Shown: positions 8,626 to 17,975, counted from the stretch's first letter. The stretch is 64,000 nt of DNA from Sphingobacteriaceae bacterium (GCA_016715905.1 JADJXI010000004.1:62001-126000); one strand, 5' to 3'. Numbers and translations: made by a program. The notes: generated by a model from the sequence alone, not told the origin.

Positions 8626-9720
8626 TCAATTATCAATTTTTTCGGAAATTTTCCGAAAAAACTTAAGATGGGTTAAAAACTCTCCGGCAATAATTCTAAA
8701 TAAGGTATAAACGGGTAAAGCCACAATCATAGCGGGTATACCACCTATGGTTGCCGCCATTAAAGTAACCAGAAAAATTTCGAGCGGGTGTGCTTTTACT
8801 GTATTGGAAAATATAAAAGGCTGTACAATAAAAGCGTCAAATAAGTTTACACTTAGTAAGGCAATAAATATTTTATTGATTACAGGCCCAATCATATCAT
8901 AATTACCGGCATGAATGCATCCACTTACTCCTAAAAATATGGCGATTAACATGGTTAATACCGAACCTATATATGGTATGATATTGAAGAGTCCTGCAAC
9001 AAATGCGATTAAAAGGGCGTTATTAATTCCTAATATGCTAAGAATGATAAAATCTAAACTTCCAACAATAAGCATGTCTAAAAATAATCCCGCAAAATAT
9101 TTACTGAGAATTTTTTTGCTTTTAGACATCACTTCTTTTATTTCTTCTTCTTTTTCGGTAGGTGTTAGAGTTAGAATAGCATTCTTAACCAATAATTGAT
9201 CTTTCAGAAAAAAGAACGTAATGAATAAAACACATAAGGTACCGCCGGTTATGGTTCCAAAATATCTAAATAAGTGATTTGCAGCGTCTGTTAAATTATC
9301 GGTATTAATGTATTCGCTTATTTGATTAATAACATTATTGTGAAAATCTTCTTCGGTTCCAAATTTGAATAAAAGGTTTTTCAATGTTGGAAATTCATTT
9401 AAAATATTATGAAGCACATCAAAAAAGTTAAGATTTGAAAGGAATTCGGCTTCTTTTAGTAAAGGAGGAACAATCACTAAAAATAAGCCGGATACGCAGC
9501 CTAAAATAACAAACAAGGTAATAAGTGAGGCAATGGAATCGGGAATACTTTTTCTACCCATTTTAATTTTTTCAATTCTTCTGGTTAAGGGGAAGAAAAT
9601 GAAAAATAACACCATGGAAATAAGGATATAAATTAAGATTTTAAAAAAAATAAATGAGAGTATGAATAATACAGCGAGGCCAATTATTCTCCAAATTCGG
9701 TATGAAAGCGGATTTTTCAT
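8626..9720 (-). CDS. AI-2E family transporter (PerM/UPF0118)
   Basis: A 364-residue inner-membrane protein with about eight hydrophobic segments. There is an N-terminal pair at about residues 12-45, one at 60-85, a soluble loop at about 90-150, then a C-terminal membrane block from 155 to 345. The block contains GLFNIIPYIGSVLTML and AATIGGIPAMIVALPVYTLFR, which are hallmark segments of this family. Family members have been linked to autoinducer-2 export or Na+/H+ antiport, so the substrate cannot be stated. It is convergent with the 80-residue gene (8 bp apart) and divergent from the GWxTD lipoprotein gene. Confidence 0.88.
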   Translation of the reverse strand: MKNPLSYRIWRIIGLAVLFILSFIFFKILIYILISMVLFFIFFPLTRRIEKIKMGRKSIPDSIASLITLFVILGCVSGLFLVIVPPLLKEAEFLSNLNFFDVLHNILNEFPTLKNLLFKFGTEEDFHNNVINQISEYINTDNLTDAANHLFRYFGTITGGTLCVLFITFFFLKDQLLVKNAILTLTPTEKEEEIKEVMSKSKKILSKYFAGLFLDMLIVGSLDFIILSILGINNALLIAFVAGLFNIIPYIGSVLTMLIAIFLGVSGCIHAGNYDMIGPVINKIFIALLSVNLFDAFIVQPFIFSNTVKAHPLEIFLVTLMAATIGGIPAMIVALPVYTLFRIIAGEFLTHLKFFRKISEKIDN

Positions 9721-9760
9721 TTAATCAAAGATAGTTTTAAAATACGTAATTTTACTACCT

Positions 9761-11032
9761 GTGCGTTTTACATTTTCAAAGATAACTTTAATTTTTTATT
9801 TGGTATTGTTTTGTGCTTGCTCCACAGGCCGACAGTATTCTCAAAAGCCAACAAAAAGCGTGCTTAATCAGGATGAAGAATCGGTAGAAGTTAAATCAGT
9901 AGTTTATCATTTGAACGATTCAATAAGTTTGTTATTGGTTGAAGTAGTGAATGAAAATTTAATGTATAAACGTCCGGATACCAGCAGTGCATTTTATGCA
10001 GAAATTAAAGTGAGCGCTTTGTTAATTCCGGATTACGCATCAAGAATAGTATTGGATAGTTCTTCGATTTATCTAAATGATAGAGCAGGGGAAATAATAG
10101 CACCATCTTCACTTAAAACCATGTTTACTTTTAAAGTTCAAAAGGGACAAAACTACTATATCGACATTAAAGTACTTGATCTAAATAAAAAAATAATTTA
10201 TATCAAAGGGCAGTCTGTTTATAAAAAAGAAAATTATGGAAGCCAACATTATTTGGTTAATGTGAAGAAAAAACCTTCGTTTTTACACCATTTTAAAGAA
10301 AAGGATACCCTTCAAATAGAAACGAAATTACAGGAGAGTAAATTTGTAGTTGATTGCTTTATTAAAGAATTTCCGCCTGCATTTCCTCCCTTTTCAACTA
10401 AAAAGTCTGATGAAATGAAATACGTGGCGGATAGTACTTTTTATTTAGAAAAAGTGGATGATAAATTGGAAATAATCATGCCTAATAAAGGATTTTATCA
10501 TTTGCGCTCAAACACGTTGGTAAATGAAGGCTTAAGTTTATTTTGTTTCGGGAATTCATATCCCGGAATTAGTACAAATGAAGAGATGATAAAAGCAACA
10601 CGTTATATAATGGGTAAAGATGAGTATGAAAAGTGTTTAAATGCTCCTGATCAAAAAAATGCAATTGACGAGTTTTGGGTGAACATCGGAGGCAGCAAAG
10701 AAAGAGCAAAAGAATTATTAAAACGATATTATAATCGGGTGAAAGAGGCGAATAAATATTATACCAGTTATTGTGAGGGTTGGAAAAGTGACAGAGGTAT
10801 GCTTTTAATTGTGCTCGGAAAACCAAATTACATTTATAAAGGTAAACAATCAGAAACCTGGTTGTATGGTTTAGAAAATAACCCAAATTCCTTCCGCTAT
10901 GTTTTTACAAAAACAAACAATCCGTTTAGTGATAATGATTATGTTTTAGAGCGTTCGCAGTTTTATAAAGATCATTGGTATCAGGCAGTGGATATTTGGA
11001 GACAAGGCCAGGTTTATTTAAATAAGAATTAG
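9761..11032 (+). CDS. GWxTD domain-containing lipoprotein
   Basis: A 423-residue envelope protein. The N-terminus MRFTFSKITLIFYLVLFCACS is a lipoprotein-type signal with Cys20 as likely lipidation site. The C-terminal 130 residues match the GWxTD domain of Bacteroidota: WVNIGGSKERAKELLKRYY, then YCEGWKSDRGMLLIVLGKP (the variable motif is GWKSD here), then WLYG and a Tyr/Trp-rich end. The role of the domain is unknown. Translation starts at GTG, and a TAnnTTTA box (9747-9754) lies only 6 bp upstream, so the mRNA leader is probably very short. The gene ends with TAG. Confidence 0.82.
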   Translation: MRFTFSKITLIFYLVLFCACSTGRQYSQKPTKSVLNQDEESVEVKSVVYHLNDSISLLLVEVVNENLMYKRPDTSSAFYAEIKVSALLIPDYASRIVLDSSSIYLNDRAGEIIAPSSLKTMFTFKVQKGQNYYIDIKVLDLNKKIIYIKGQSVYKKENYGSQHYLVNVKKKPSFLHHFKEKDTLQIETKLQESKFVVDCFIKEFPPAFPPFSTKKSDEMKYVADSTFYLEKVDDKLEIIMPNKGFYHLRSNTLVNEGLSLFCFGNSYPGISTNEEMIKATRYIMGKDEYEKCLNAPDQKNAIDEFWVNIGGSKERAKELLKRYYNRVKEANKYYTSYCEGWKSDRGMLLIVLGKPNYIYKGKQSETWLYGLENNPNSFRYVFTKTNNPFSDNDYVLERSQFYKDHWYQAVDIWRQGQVYLNKN

Positions 11033-11101
11033 AAAAGAGCTATTGAGGCTTTTATTCACCTTTTTTGGGGGAATTTTAAATTTTACACAGTTAATTATTT
11101 G

Positions 11102-11140
11102 TTAATTCATTAATTCCGAATGAATTAATTGTTAAATTTG
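11102..11140 (+). promoter_or_regulatory. 10-bp inverted repeat plus -7 box upstream of the type A cargo gene
   Basis: A perfect inverted repeat, TTAATTCATT (11102-11111) and AATGAATTAA (11119-11128) with a 7-nt gap, lies just upstream of TAAATTTG (11133-11140), which fits the TAnnTTTG -7 box. The gene starts at 11167. No clear -33 TTTG is correctly spaced; the repeat occupies that position. An operator is possible, but this is inference. Confidence 0.4.
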
Positions 11141-11166
11141 CGACTTAAACCAATTAAAACAAAAAA

Positions 11167-12168
11167 ATGAAAAAATCTACTAAAATGTTCTTTGCTCTCC
11201 TTACTTTATTGGGAATGAGCGTATTCGGTCAAGCTCCTGTGGTTGACTTCTCTTGGACTCCTACTTCACCTTGTGCAGGTCAAACTGTTCAAATTACAGG
11301 TTCTGTTACTTCAGGTACAGCAACTGCTTGGGGATATAGTTTAACAGGCGCAACAGCTGGAAATACTTTAGTTCAAAATCCTGTTGTTACATTTACAATG
11401 GGTGGTGTTCAAACGGTTACCTTAATTGCATTAGATGGGTTTACTCCAAGTGCTCCGGTTGTAAAAACTATTACAGTTCAAGCTGCTCCTGATGTTACTG
11501 TTACCAGTGCTTCACCCGTAGTATGTTCAGGAAATTCAGTAGTAATCACCGCAACTGGCGCTGCTACTTATTCTTGGATGCCGGGTGGTCAAACTACAAG
11601 TACTATTGCAGTTACTCCAACAGCTAATGCAACTTATTCAGTTATTGGTACCGGTACTAATGCTTGTTCCGCTACTTATACAATTACACAATGGACTGCT
11701 TCTTTAGCTGTTTCAAGTACAACCAACATGTTGTGTAGTGGTTCTAGTGCAACTTTAGATGCAGGTTATGGTGTTACTTATTCGTGGTCACCGGGCGGAC
11801 AATCTACAAAAACAATTGTAGTTTCTCCAACTGTAACAACTTCTTATACAGTAACTGATGCTACTTGTTCATTAACTGCTAATTTCACACAAAGTGTTAC
11901 AACTTGCGTAGGATTAAACGAGCGTAATGCGGATGTTAAATCTTTTGGAATGTATCCAAATCCAGCTGTTAATGAAGTAGTATTAGAATTCAATAACAAT
12001 TTTGATAAAAATGTAACTATCGTTGATATCACCGGTAAAAATGTTATGTTGGTTAATTCAAACGAAAGTAAATTATCTTTAAATATTTCTACTTTAAATC
12101 AAGGAGTTTATTTTGTAAAAATTCAGTCGAATAACAAAACTGAGTACGCAAAATTGATTAAAGAATAA
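11167..12168 (+). CDS. secreted protein with T9SS type A sorting domain
   Basis: A 333-residue T9SS cargo protein. The signal peptide ends after about residue 22 (SVFGQA). Three Ig/PKD-like beta domains follow, with repeated patterns such as CSGNSVVITATGAATYSWMPGG and CSGSSATLDAGYGVTYSWSPGG. The type A sorting domain covers about residues 255-333: FGMYPNPAVNEVVLEF, VDITGKNV, ISTLNQGVYFVKI, and a terminal Lys-rich strand. The composition is rich in Thr, Ser and Ala, and the mRNA has a clean ATG start, suggesting good expression. It is followed by an intrinsic terminator, so it is likely monocistronic. The binding target is unknown. Confidence 0.87.
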   Translation: MKKSTKMFFALLTLLGMSVFGQAPVVDFSWTPTSPCAGQTVQITGSVTSGTATAWGYSLTGATAGNTLVQNPVVTFTMGGVQTVTLIALDGFTPSAPVVKTITVQAAPDVTVTSASPVVCSGNSVVITATGAATYSWMPGGQTTSTIAVTPTANATYSVIGTGTNACSATYTITQWTASLAVSSTTNMLCSGSSATLDAGYGVTYSWSPGGQSTKTIVVSPTVTTSYTVTDATCSLTANFTQSVTTCVGLNERNADVKSFGMYPNPAVNEVVLEFNNNFDKNVTIVDITGKNVMLVNSNESKLSLNISTLNQGVYFVKIQSNNKTEYAKLIKE

Positions 12169-12189
12169 ACAAACTCTAATTATTATTAA

Positions 12190-12218
12190 AACCTCTCCGG
12201 TAATGGAGAGGTTTTTTT
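12190..12218 (+). terminator. intrinsic terminator after the type A cargo gene
   Basis: A perfect 9-bp stem, AACCTCTCC (12190-12198) and GGAGAGGTT (12205-12213), with a 6-nt loop, is followed by a T run through 12218. It is GC-rich relative to its surroundings. Confidence 0.85.
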
Positions 12219-12247
12219 GTTTTATCTCTTTCAATAAATTATATTTG
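12216..12247 (+). promoter_or_regulatory. candidate sodB promoter
   Basis: TTTG at 12216-12219 and TATATTTG at 12240-12247 are separated by 20 bp. This matches the Bacteroidota -33/-7 consensus and lies 28 bp ahead of the superoxide dismutase ATG. The -33 box overlaps the T tract of the preceding terminator. Confidence 0.55.
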
Positions 12248-12275
12248 TTATCCTAACAATTTAAAAAATAAGATT

Positions 12276-12887
12276 ATGGCGTTTGAATTACCTAAATTAA
12301 ACTATGCATTCAATGCATTGGAACCACATATTGATGCAAAGACTATGGAAATACACCACGGAAAACATCATCAGGCCTATGTTACGAATTTGAATAATGC
12401 TATTGCAGGAACTGATGCAGAGAAATTATCCATTGAAGATATATGTAAAAATATTTCAGAGTATCCAATGGCCGTGCGTAATAATGGTGGTGGTCATTTT
12501 AATCACTCCTTATTTTGGGAAATTATGTCTCCAAATGGAGGTGGTGTTCCTTCGAACGAAGTTGGTAAAGCCATTGAAGCTGAATTGGGTGGTTTTGATA
12601 AATTTAAAGCGGATTTCACAGCAGCAGGAGCAACTCGTTTTGGTAGCGGATGGGCTTGGTTATGTGTAAAGGCTGACGGTAAATTGTGTGTATGCAGTTC
12701 TCCAAATCAGGATAATCCTATGATGGATATTGCAGAGTGCAAGGGTACACCTATTTTAGGAATGGATGTTTGGGAACACGCTTATTATTTGAACTATCAA
12801 AACCGTCGCCCGGATTATATGGCAGCATTTTTTAATGTAATCAATTGGGAAAAGGTGAATGAAAATTATTTGAAAGCAAAAAAATAA
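12276..12887 (+). CDS. sodB: superoxide dismutase [Fe/Mn]
   Basis: Converts superoxide to oxygen and hydrogen peroxide in the cytoplasm. The length of 203 residues is normal for the family. The metal-binding residues are visible: His27 in [12 protein letters not shown], the His of [11 protein letters not shown] near residue 78, and the Asp and His in [20 protein letters not shown] near residues 165-169. The Fe versus Mn preference cannot be decided by eye; Bacteroidota enzymes are often cambialistic. The gene has its own promoter and terminator, so it is a single-gene unit. No signal peptide. Confidence 0.96.
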   Translation: MAFELPKLNYAFNALEPHIDAKTMEIHHGKHHQAYVTNLNNAIAGTDAEKLSIEDICKNISEYPMAVRNNGGGHFNHSLFWEIMSPNGGGVPSNEVGKAIEAELGGFDKFKADFTAAGATRFGSGWAWLCVKADGKLCVCSSPNQDNPMMDIAECKGTPILGMDVWEHAYYLNYQNRRPDYMAAFFNVINWEKVNENYLKAKK

Positions 12888-12902
12888 AAACAATTAAATA
12901 TT

Positions 12903-12929
12903 AAGCCTTTGAAAAAGGGCTTTTTTTTT
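12903..12929 (+). terminator. intrinsic terminator after sodB
   Basis: The stem pairs 12903-12910 (AAGCCTTT) with 12915-12922 (AAGGGCTT), including one G-U pair, around a GAAA loop. A run of T follows through 12929. It overlaps the last bases of the convergent GLPGLI gene. Confidence 0.8.
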
Positions 12930-13641
12930 ACCATACCTCAAAGGTTTCGTGAATTACCCCTTTAAACCATTTTTCTTTACCCCAACGTTTAATCATTTCT
13001 TCCTTCATTTCAGGTACGGTGTAAACTTTTTTACGTTTGGAGGGAATGAAAACAGTAACCGGGGGTTCTATTAATTCTACTTTTTTGGCAAAATAAATTA
13101 TGCCACCATCTTCTGTAGCTAATCCTAATATTGTTCCTGGTAATCCATAAAAACTTTCAGGACCTGTACCGGGAATTAAATCGTAGCTAAACCAGGCGTA
13201 AATTCGAGTAGTATCATTTACCTGCCAAAGTGCTTTTCTGCATGCGTAACCGGCAATCATTCTTGTACTCTCCGTTATTTTCCAGTTTCTGGTAAATAAA
13301 CTATCTGTAAGATTTAATTCTTCTCCCCAAAAGAATTTTCGCAAGTATCTTGTTTGTGTGTTGAAATTCTGATAAACTGTATTTTTTTGCGTAGCCCATT
13401 CAAAATTTTCTTTCAATTCACTCTCCTGTGGTTTAAAAACCGAAATCGTATCATTAAAATATAATTCAAAAAAATCTATCTTTATCTTGTCTTCTTCTTT
13501 AATCCATCGCTTATAATCATCGCCTTTAAATTTTTTATACAAATTTGTTCTTCTTTCAAAAGTTATTTTTCCTCTTGTGATTTGTGCCGGTGCAAGGGAA
13601 CAGAGCAATATAAGTATGCTTAAGCTAATTCTAAAAATCAT
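12928..13641 (-). CDS. GLPGLI family protein
   Basis: A 237-residue secreted or periplasmic protein with a signal peptide (MIFRISLSILILLCSLAPA). The name-giving motif is present as GLPGTILGL near residue 165, followed by a conserved EDGGIIYFAKKVELIEPP region. Two Tyr/Trp-rich strands, including IAGYACRKALWQVND, fit the family. GLPGLI proteins of Bacteroidota are typically encoded directly after an outer-membrane barrel protein. That is the case here, with an 11-bp overlap, so the two probably act together. The function of the family is not known. Confidence 0.85.
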   Translation of the reverse strand: MIFRISLSILILLCSLAPAQITRGKITFERRTNLYKKFKGDDYKRWIKEEDKIKIDFFELYFNDTISVFKPQESELKENFEWATQKNTVYQNFNTQTRYLRKFFWGEELNLTDSLFTRNWKITESTRMIAGYACRKALWQVNDTTRIYAWFSYDLIPGTGPESFYGLPGTILGLATEDGGIIYFAKKVELIEPPVTVFIPSKRKKVYTVPEMKEEMIKRWGKEKWFKGVIHETFEVW

Positions 13642-16369
13642 CTTCTTCCTCCTCTTCTTCTTTTTGACTAGTAAATTTATAGATTAAACGAAATAGAAAA
13701 AAGCGTTTTATTACTTGAGTTTTACTGTCAACAATACTATTACTGTTTACGTATCTTGTATTGTTTACATTTTGATTCAATAAATCATAACCTTCCAAAA
13801 CAACAGTTAATGCATCGCGTTTAAAAAAGGCTTTACTTATGGTTGCATTGATGGTGGTTACTTCTAAATTAAAGCCCGGAGTTCTGTTTCCATTGTTGGT
13901 GTATTTCACGTCAGAGGTGATGTAAAACTTTTTTGGTAATTTGAGTGATAAATTAGCTCCTCCTGAATAGGAATAATAATTTTGATTGGAATTAATACTG
14001 ATTGTTTGTTTTGTGTTATCGTATTTATATTCGCCTGTTATTCCTAATTCCATCCATTCTATTTGCTTTTCAATTGTTAATTCAGGTGCAAACCCATAAG
14101 ATTCAACCGTGTTAAGTTTATTGTTAACGTACGAAAGGTTTCTGTTTATATTCGCATTTAATCTATATTCTATTTTCAACCATCGGTGAAGTATTGGAAA
14201 CCCACCGCCAAGCCAGGTATTTCCATAGTAATTACCATTAATATTAGTTGGTGTCGCAATGGCTCTTCCTAAGCTGTCAAAATAGCTGGTATTGGTAAAC
14301 TGATTAAAGGTTTGAGAACCATAAATACCTACATTAAAATGCACATCGCTTATTCCTTTGTAGAAATAATAATTCATGTTTAAATTATTTACAAAGGCAG
14401 GTTTTAAATCCGGATTACCAATAAAAATCCTATTGGGATCGCTATTATCTACAACCGGTTGCATTTGCGATAACTCCGGAGTTTGCAAATCTGAATAATA
14501 ATTCATCCATAAGTTTGAACTTTGTGAAAATCGGATTTGTGCATTAGCATAAGGTAAAAATCCGGTAAATGTTTTATTTAATTTCTGATTATCGGTTACA
14601 TTAATATTTTCCTGATATATATTTTTATAATTTACGCCAACTCCAATTTTATACTTTTTAACTTCATAAGTTAATCTTGTTCCACCCCGGTTAGTTAATC
14701 GGGTATTTCTAAAGTCATTGGATTGTAAAGTATTGAAAAGATCGTAAGTCTGCCCACCAAAATCAAATGTTTTTCTGGTATTAGCATTTAAGCTATGTGA
14801 TATTCCGTAGCTAAATTCCGATTTTAATTTTTTACTCCAAGGTTCAGTATAGGTTAATGAACCGTTGTTTAAATTTTTTAAACTTGATGTTTCGCGTTGC
14901 TGCGCAATACTCGAGTCTTTTAATTGGGATTGAAAATAAACAAAGTCGGTGTTTAAATTATTTTTACCCTTTTGTTCAAATAGAGTAGGGTTGTACATAA
15001 TAGATAATTGTCGGTCTTTCTTTTTAAAATTCCGGTTGATTTTCATCAAAATGTCGGCATCCGTTTTTTCGGTTTTGCCATTATTCAGAATAGAAGTTCT
15101 TCGGGTTGTGGTTCCTTCTTCACTTACAAAATCATCAATTTTTAAGTTTGATGTTTCAGTTATGCCCAAACTACCTTTAGGTCTTACTATCAATTCGGTT
15201 AGTGAATCCAACTTGGTGGAAAGTTTGAAATTAAAGTTATGACTCAAGTTTTGATTGTTATTAGAAGAAAGTTGTTGATTGGTATAGGTGGTGTCATCTA
15301 AAAAGTATTGTGTATTAACTTCCGAACCTGAAAGTAAACCGGTTTGACGGAAGGTATAATCGGCATTTACTTTAGTTGACTTACCAAATTTATTATTAAA
15401 ATAAAAACCACTTTTTAAAGTAGTAGGAATCCCTGATTTATTATCTTCAAAACTGGTCCAGGAATTAGATTCCGGATCAAAGGATACATTACCATTATCG
15501 TTAATGCCGTACTTATAAGCGTCGCTCCAGTCAAAAGCTTGTTTGGGTGTTGAGGTCCATAAACCAAATGCCGATATTTTTAAATTCTTTTTAAATCGGT
15601 TAACTAATAAATCGTTTTCATGAAATTTATTAAAGTCACTGGCTCCTGAAATTTTTCCAAAATATCCTTTTTTAGCATCTTCTTTTAATTTCAAATTCAT
15701 CACCTTCAACATTTCATCTGTATTACCTTCTCCTTCTGTATTGTCTTTCTTTTTATCAAATACTTGAACCGATTCCAATGTTTTTGCATTTAAATTTCGA
15801 GTGGCTACTGTTGGGTCGCTTCCAAAAAATTCGTCTCCATCCACCAATACCTGATCAACCGCCTTACCCTGAACGGTTATTTTTCCCATTGCATCTACTT
15901 TAACACCGGGTAATTTTCTCAGTAAATCTTCAACATTGGCATTCGGTCTGGTTTTAAATGAATCGGCAGTAAACATAAGTGTATCTCCTTTGTAATACAC
16001 TTTATCCTTATAAGCTAATATTTCAATTTCATTTAATTCAATCGATTTGGAAGGGAGTACTACATTTTTAAAATTATAAACACTGTCAGCAGAAGGAACT
16101 AATAAATAAGTTTTATCATTAAACTTGGGATGCGATAATATGACAATGTATGTATCAAGCGGAACAACTAAAGATTTGAAAACGCCTTCTTTATTGGTGC
16201 GTGTAAAACTAACCAAACTACTGTCTTTAAACTTTACAGCCATCATTAGTACATTGGGTAAGCCTTGCGATGCAGCCGTGTCTTTTACATTTCCATTAAA
16301 ATAAAGGTTTTGACCATGAAACGTAGTTGCGCTTAGGAAAATAATAAGCAATAAAATGAATTGTTTCAT
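13631..16369 (-). CDS. outer membrane beta-barrel protein (TonB-dependent-receptor-like, with CarboxypepD_reg-like N-terminus)
   Basis: A 912-residue outer-membrane protein. The signal peptide (residues 1-19) is followed by a carboxypeptidase-regulatory-like beta domain (GNVKDTAASQGLPNVLMM..., to about residue 105). Next comes a plug-like region with DLLRKLPGVKVDAMGKITVQGKAVDQVLVDGDEFF, a segment shared with the outer-membrane-beta-barrel family of Bacteroidota. From about residue 250 to 890 there are many alternating Tyr/Asn-rich strands. A striking acidic tail of consecutive Glu and Asp ends the protein, in place of the usual aromatic terminal residue. The substrate is unknown. It is the first gene of a two-gene unit with GLPGLI. 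Confidence 0.85.
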   Translation of the reverse strand: MKQFILLLIIFLSATTFHGQNLYFNGNVKDTAASQGLPNVLMMAVKFKDSSLVSFTRTNKEGVFKSLVVPLDTYIVILSHPKFNDKTYLLVPSADSVYNFKNVVLPSKSIELNEIEILAYKDKVYYKGDTLMFTADSFKTRPNANVEDLLRKLPGVKVDAMGKITVQGKAVDQVLVDGDEFFGSDPTVATRNLNAKTLESVQVFDKKKDNTEGEGNTDEMLKVMNLKLKEDAKKGYFGKISGASDFNKFHENDLLVNRFKKNLKISAFGLWTSTPKQAFDWSDAYKYGINDNGNVSFDPESNSWTSFEDNKSGIPTTLKSGFYFNNKFGKSTKVNADYTFRQTGLLSGSEVNTQYFLDDTTYTNQQLSSNNNQNLSHNFNFKLSTKLDSLTELIVRPKGSLGITETSNLKIDDFVSEEGTTTRRTSILNNGKTEKTDADILMKINRNFKKKDRQLSIMYNPTLFEQKGKNNLNTDFVYFQSQLKDSSIAQQRETSSLKNLNNGSLTYTEPWSKKLKSEFSYGISHSLNANTRKTFDFGGQTYDLFNTLQSNDFRNTRLTNRGGTRLTYEVKKYKIGVGVNYKNIYQENINVTDNQKLNKTFTGFLPYANAQIRFSQSSNLWMNYYSDLQTPELSQMQPVVDNSDPNRIFIGNPDLKPAFVNNLNMNYYFYKGISDVHFNVGIYGSQTFNQFTNTSYFDSLGRAIATPTNINGNYYGNTWLGGGFPILHRWLKIEYRLNANINRNLSYVNNKLNTVESYGFAPELTIEKQIEWMELGITGEYKYDNTKQTISINSNQNYYSYSGGANLSLKLPKKFYITSDVKYTNNGNRTPGFNLEVTTINATISKAFFKRDALTVVLEGYDLLNQNVNNTRYVNSNSIVDSKTQVIKRFFLFRLIYKFTSQKEEEEEEDDF

Positions 16370-16496
16370 GAAACGCAGTTAAAGCGATAATACAAATATT
16401 AAAAAAGGTTACGTAGGAATGATGGGAAAGTAGAATTTTTGACATAAATTGGCTTTTAATAATTCAAAATCACAGCAACCTATAGGGTACAAGTTT

Positions 16497-17123
16497 ATGT
16501 TAATACGATTAAATGACAATAGCCTAAGCAGTAAAGGCATGGATCAAATCATTTCCTGTTTAAAAAACGGCGGGTTGATTATTTATCCTACAGATACGGT
16601 TTACGCTTTGGGAGCAGATATCACAAACGTTAAAGCTTTTGAAAAGATTTGCAAGTTAAAGGGAATAAAACCTGATAAAGCTAATTTTTCATTTGTATGT
16701 AGTAATCTTAGTCATTTAAGTGAGTATACCAGTCCAATTCCTAATCCGGTTTACCGCATCATGCGTAAAGCTTTACCCGGGCCATATACATTTATATTAA
16801 ACGCCAGTCAAAAAGTACCCAAACTTTTAAAGCAAAATAAGAAAACGGTGGGTATCCGGGTGCCTAATAATAAAATATGTACAGCTATTGTTGAACAGTT
16901 GGGCAATCCATTAATTTCAACAAGTTTGCATAACGAAAATGATGATATTTTAGAATATTTTTCAGATCCGGAACTAATTCATCAGCAATATGAAAGTGAA
17001 GTGGATATTGTTGTTGATGGAGGTTTTGGTAATGTTTATCCTTCTACTGTGATTGATTGCAGCGGAGATGAATGCGTGATTGTAAGAGAAGGGGCTGGCG
17101 ACGCATCTATTATTAATTTATGA
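16497..17123 (+). CDS. L-threonylcarbamoyladenylate synthase family protein (TsaC/YciO/Sua5)
   Basis: A 208-residue cytoplasmic protein of the YrdC-fold family. The diagnostic N-terminal segment GGLIIYPTDTVYALGADI begins at about residue 22, followed by KICKLKGIKPDKANFSFVC and, near residue 105, KALPGPYTFIL. The hallmark segments GIRVPNN and NPLISTSLH are present. TsaC/Sua5 makes threonylcarbamoyl-AMP for t6A tRNA modification. The Lys-x-Arg of YciO versus TsaC subgroups cannot be settled by eye, so only the family is named. The ATG at 16497 was preferred over a TTG at 16449. The 3' end overlaps the convergent aroQ by 6 bp. Confidence 0.87.
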   Translation: MLIRLNDNSLSSKGMDQIISCLKNGGLIIYPTDTVYALGADITNVKAFEKICKLKGIKPDKANFSFVCSNLSHLSEYTSPIPNPVYRIMRKALPGPYTFILNASQKVPKLLKQNKKTVGIRVPNNKICTAIVEQLGNPLISTSLHNENDDILEYFSDPELIHQQYESEVDIVVDGGFGNVYPSTVIDCSGDECVIVREGAGDASIINL

Positions 17124-17540
17124 TTTATCTAAGTAGTATTTTACTGCTAATTCGTAAGATTGTAATCCGAATCCTGAAATACTGCCAATACAGTTTTTTC
17201 CGACATAGGATATATGTCTGTAATCTTCTCTCGCAAAAATATTGCTAATATGTACTTCAATTACAGGAGTTTTAATAGCGGCTACCGCATCGGCTATACC
17301 AATGGATGTATGCCCATAAGCGCCCGGGTTTAATATAATTCCGTCAGCTGCAAAACCTTCGGTTTGTATATGATTAATAAGTTCACCTTCAATGTTACTT
17401 TGCAAATATTTAAAGTTAACCTGCTTGAATTTCTTTTGCAAAAGCACTAAATACTCATCAAAACCCATGTTTCCATAAATATCCTTTTCTCTTTTGCCTA
17501 AAAGGTTTAAATTTGGTCCATTAATTACGGTTATATTCAT
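17118..17540 (-). CDS. aroQ: 3-dehydroquinate dehydratase, type II
   Basis: Catalyses the dehydration of 3-dehydroquinate to 3-dehydroshikimate in the shikimate pathway. The 140 residues fit the small dodecameric type II enzyme. It starts with INGPNLNLLGKREKDIYG, containing the catalytic Tyr of the flexible loop. LNPGAYGHTSIGIADAV holds the substrate-binding Asn and His, and VIEVHISNIFAREDYR holds the catalytic His and the Arg loop. It is 3 bp from the divergent secreted-protein gene, so the promoter of one lies within the other. Confidence 0.95.
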   Translation of the reverse strand: MNITVINGPNLNLLGKREKDIYGNMGFDEYLVLLQKKFKQVNFKYLQSNIEGELINHIQTEGFAADGIILNPGAYGHTSIGIADAVAAIKTPVIEVHISNIFAREDYRHISYVGKNCIGSISGFGLQSYELAVKYYLDKS

Positions 17541-17543
17541 AAA

Positions 17544-17975
17544 GTGAAATTACGGGTTATTTTAATATTTACGTGCATTTTTACATTTCAAGTTTGTAAG
17601 GCACAAAAGTATCCTATTAAGGATAAAACTACTTATTATTTAAATTCAATTTTTATTGGAGGTAAAAAAAACGCCTTGGTGCGTGATAAAGGACATATAG
17701 TTTTTGATTTAAAAGCGAATGAGGCTACTTGTTTTACTTCCTGTAATTTCGTAAAGCTTAAAGTTAAAATCAAAGATCAAAGCATCAAATTCACAACTGC
17801 GGTGCCGGCTAAAACGCCATGTCCTGATCATCTTTTAGGAATTGAAGAAGATATCAAGGAAAATTTGCCTAAAATAAATAATTACACAGTTAAGGGTAAT
17901 CAGTTAATTTTAATGAAGGATAAGGATGTTCTAATCATTTTTACAGAATCCGGAATTGAGGGCGTGAAGAAATAA
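17544..17975 (+). CDS. secreted META/HslJ-like domain protein
   Basis: A 143-residue protein with a signal peptide (MKLRVILIFTCIFTFQVCKA). The remainder resembles the META domain: strands leading to CFTSCNFVKLKVKIKDQSIKF, a Cys-Pro segment (KTPCPD), a helix (GIEEDIKENLPKINNYTVKGN) and the closing strand NQLILMKDKDVLIIF. META-domain proteins (HslJ-like) are often periplasmic and linked to stress. The assignment rests on pattern only. It is followed 4 bp later by xerD, which may be co-transcribed. Confidence 0.6.
   Translation: MKLRVILIFTCIFTFQVCKAQKYPIKDKTTYYLNSIFIGGKKNALVRDKGHIVFDLKANEATCFTSCNFVKLKVKIKDQSIKFTTAVPAKTPCPDHLLGIEEDIKENLPKINNYTVKGNQLILMKDKDVLIIFTESGIEGVKK

Noticed and set aside
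8637..8661. 12-bp palindrome TTTTTTCGGAAA/TTTCCGAAAAAA at a convergent gene end
   Set aside because: The GC part of the stem is very short, and on both strands the stem is followed by A rather than a T tract. It is inside the coding end of the AI-2E family gene, so it was not called a terminator.
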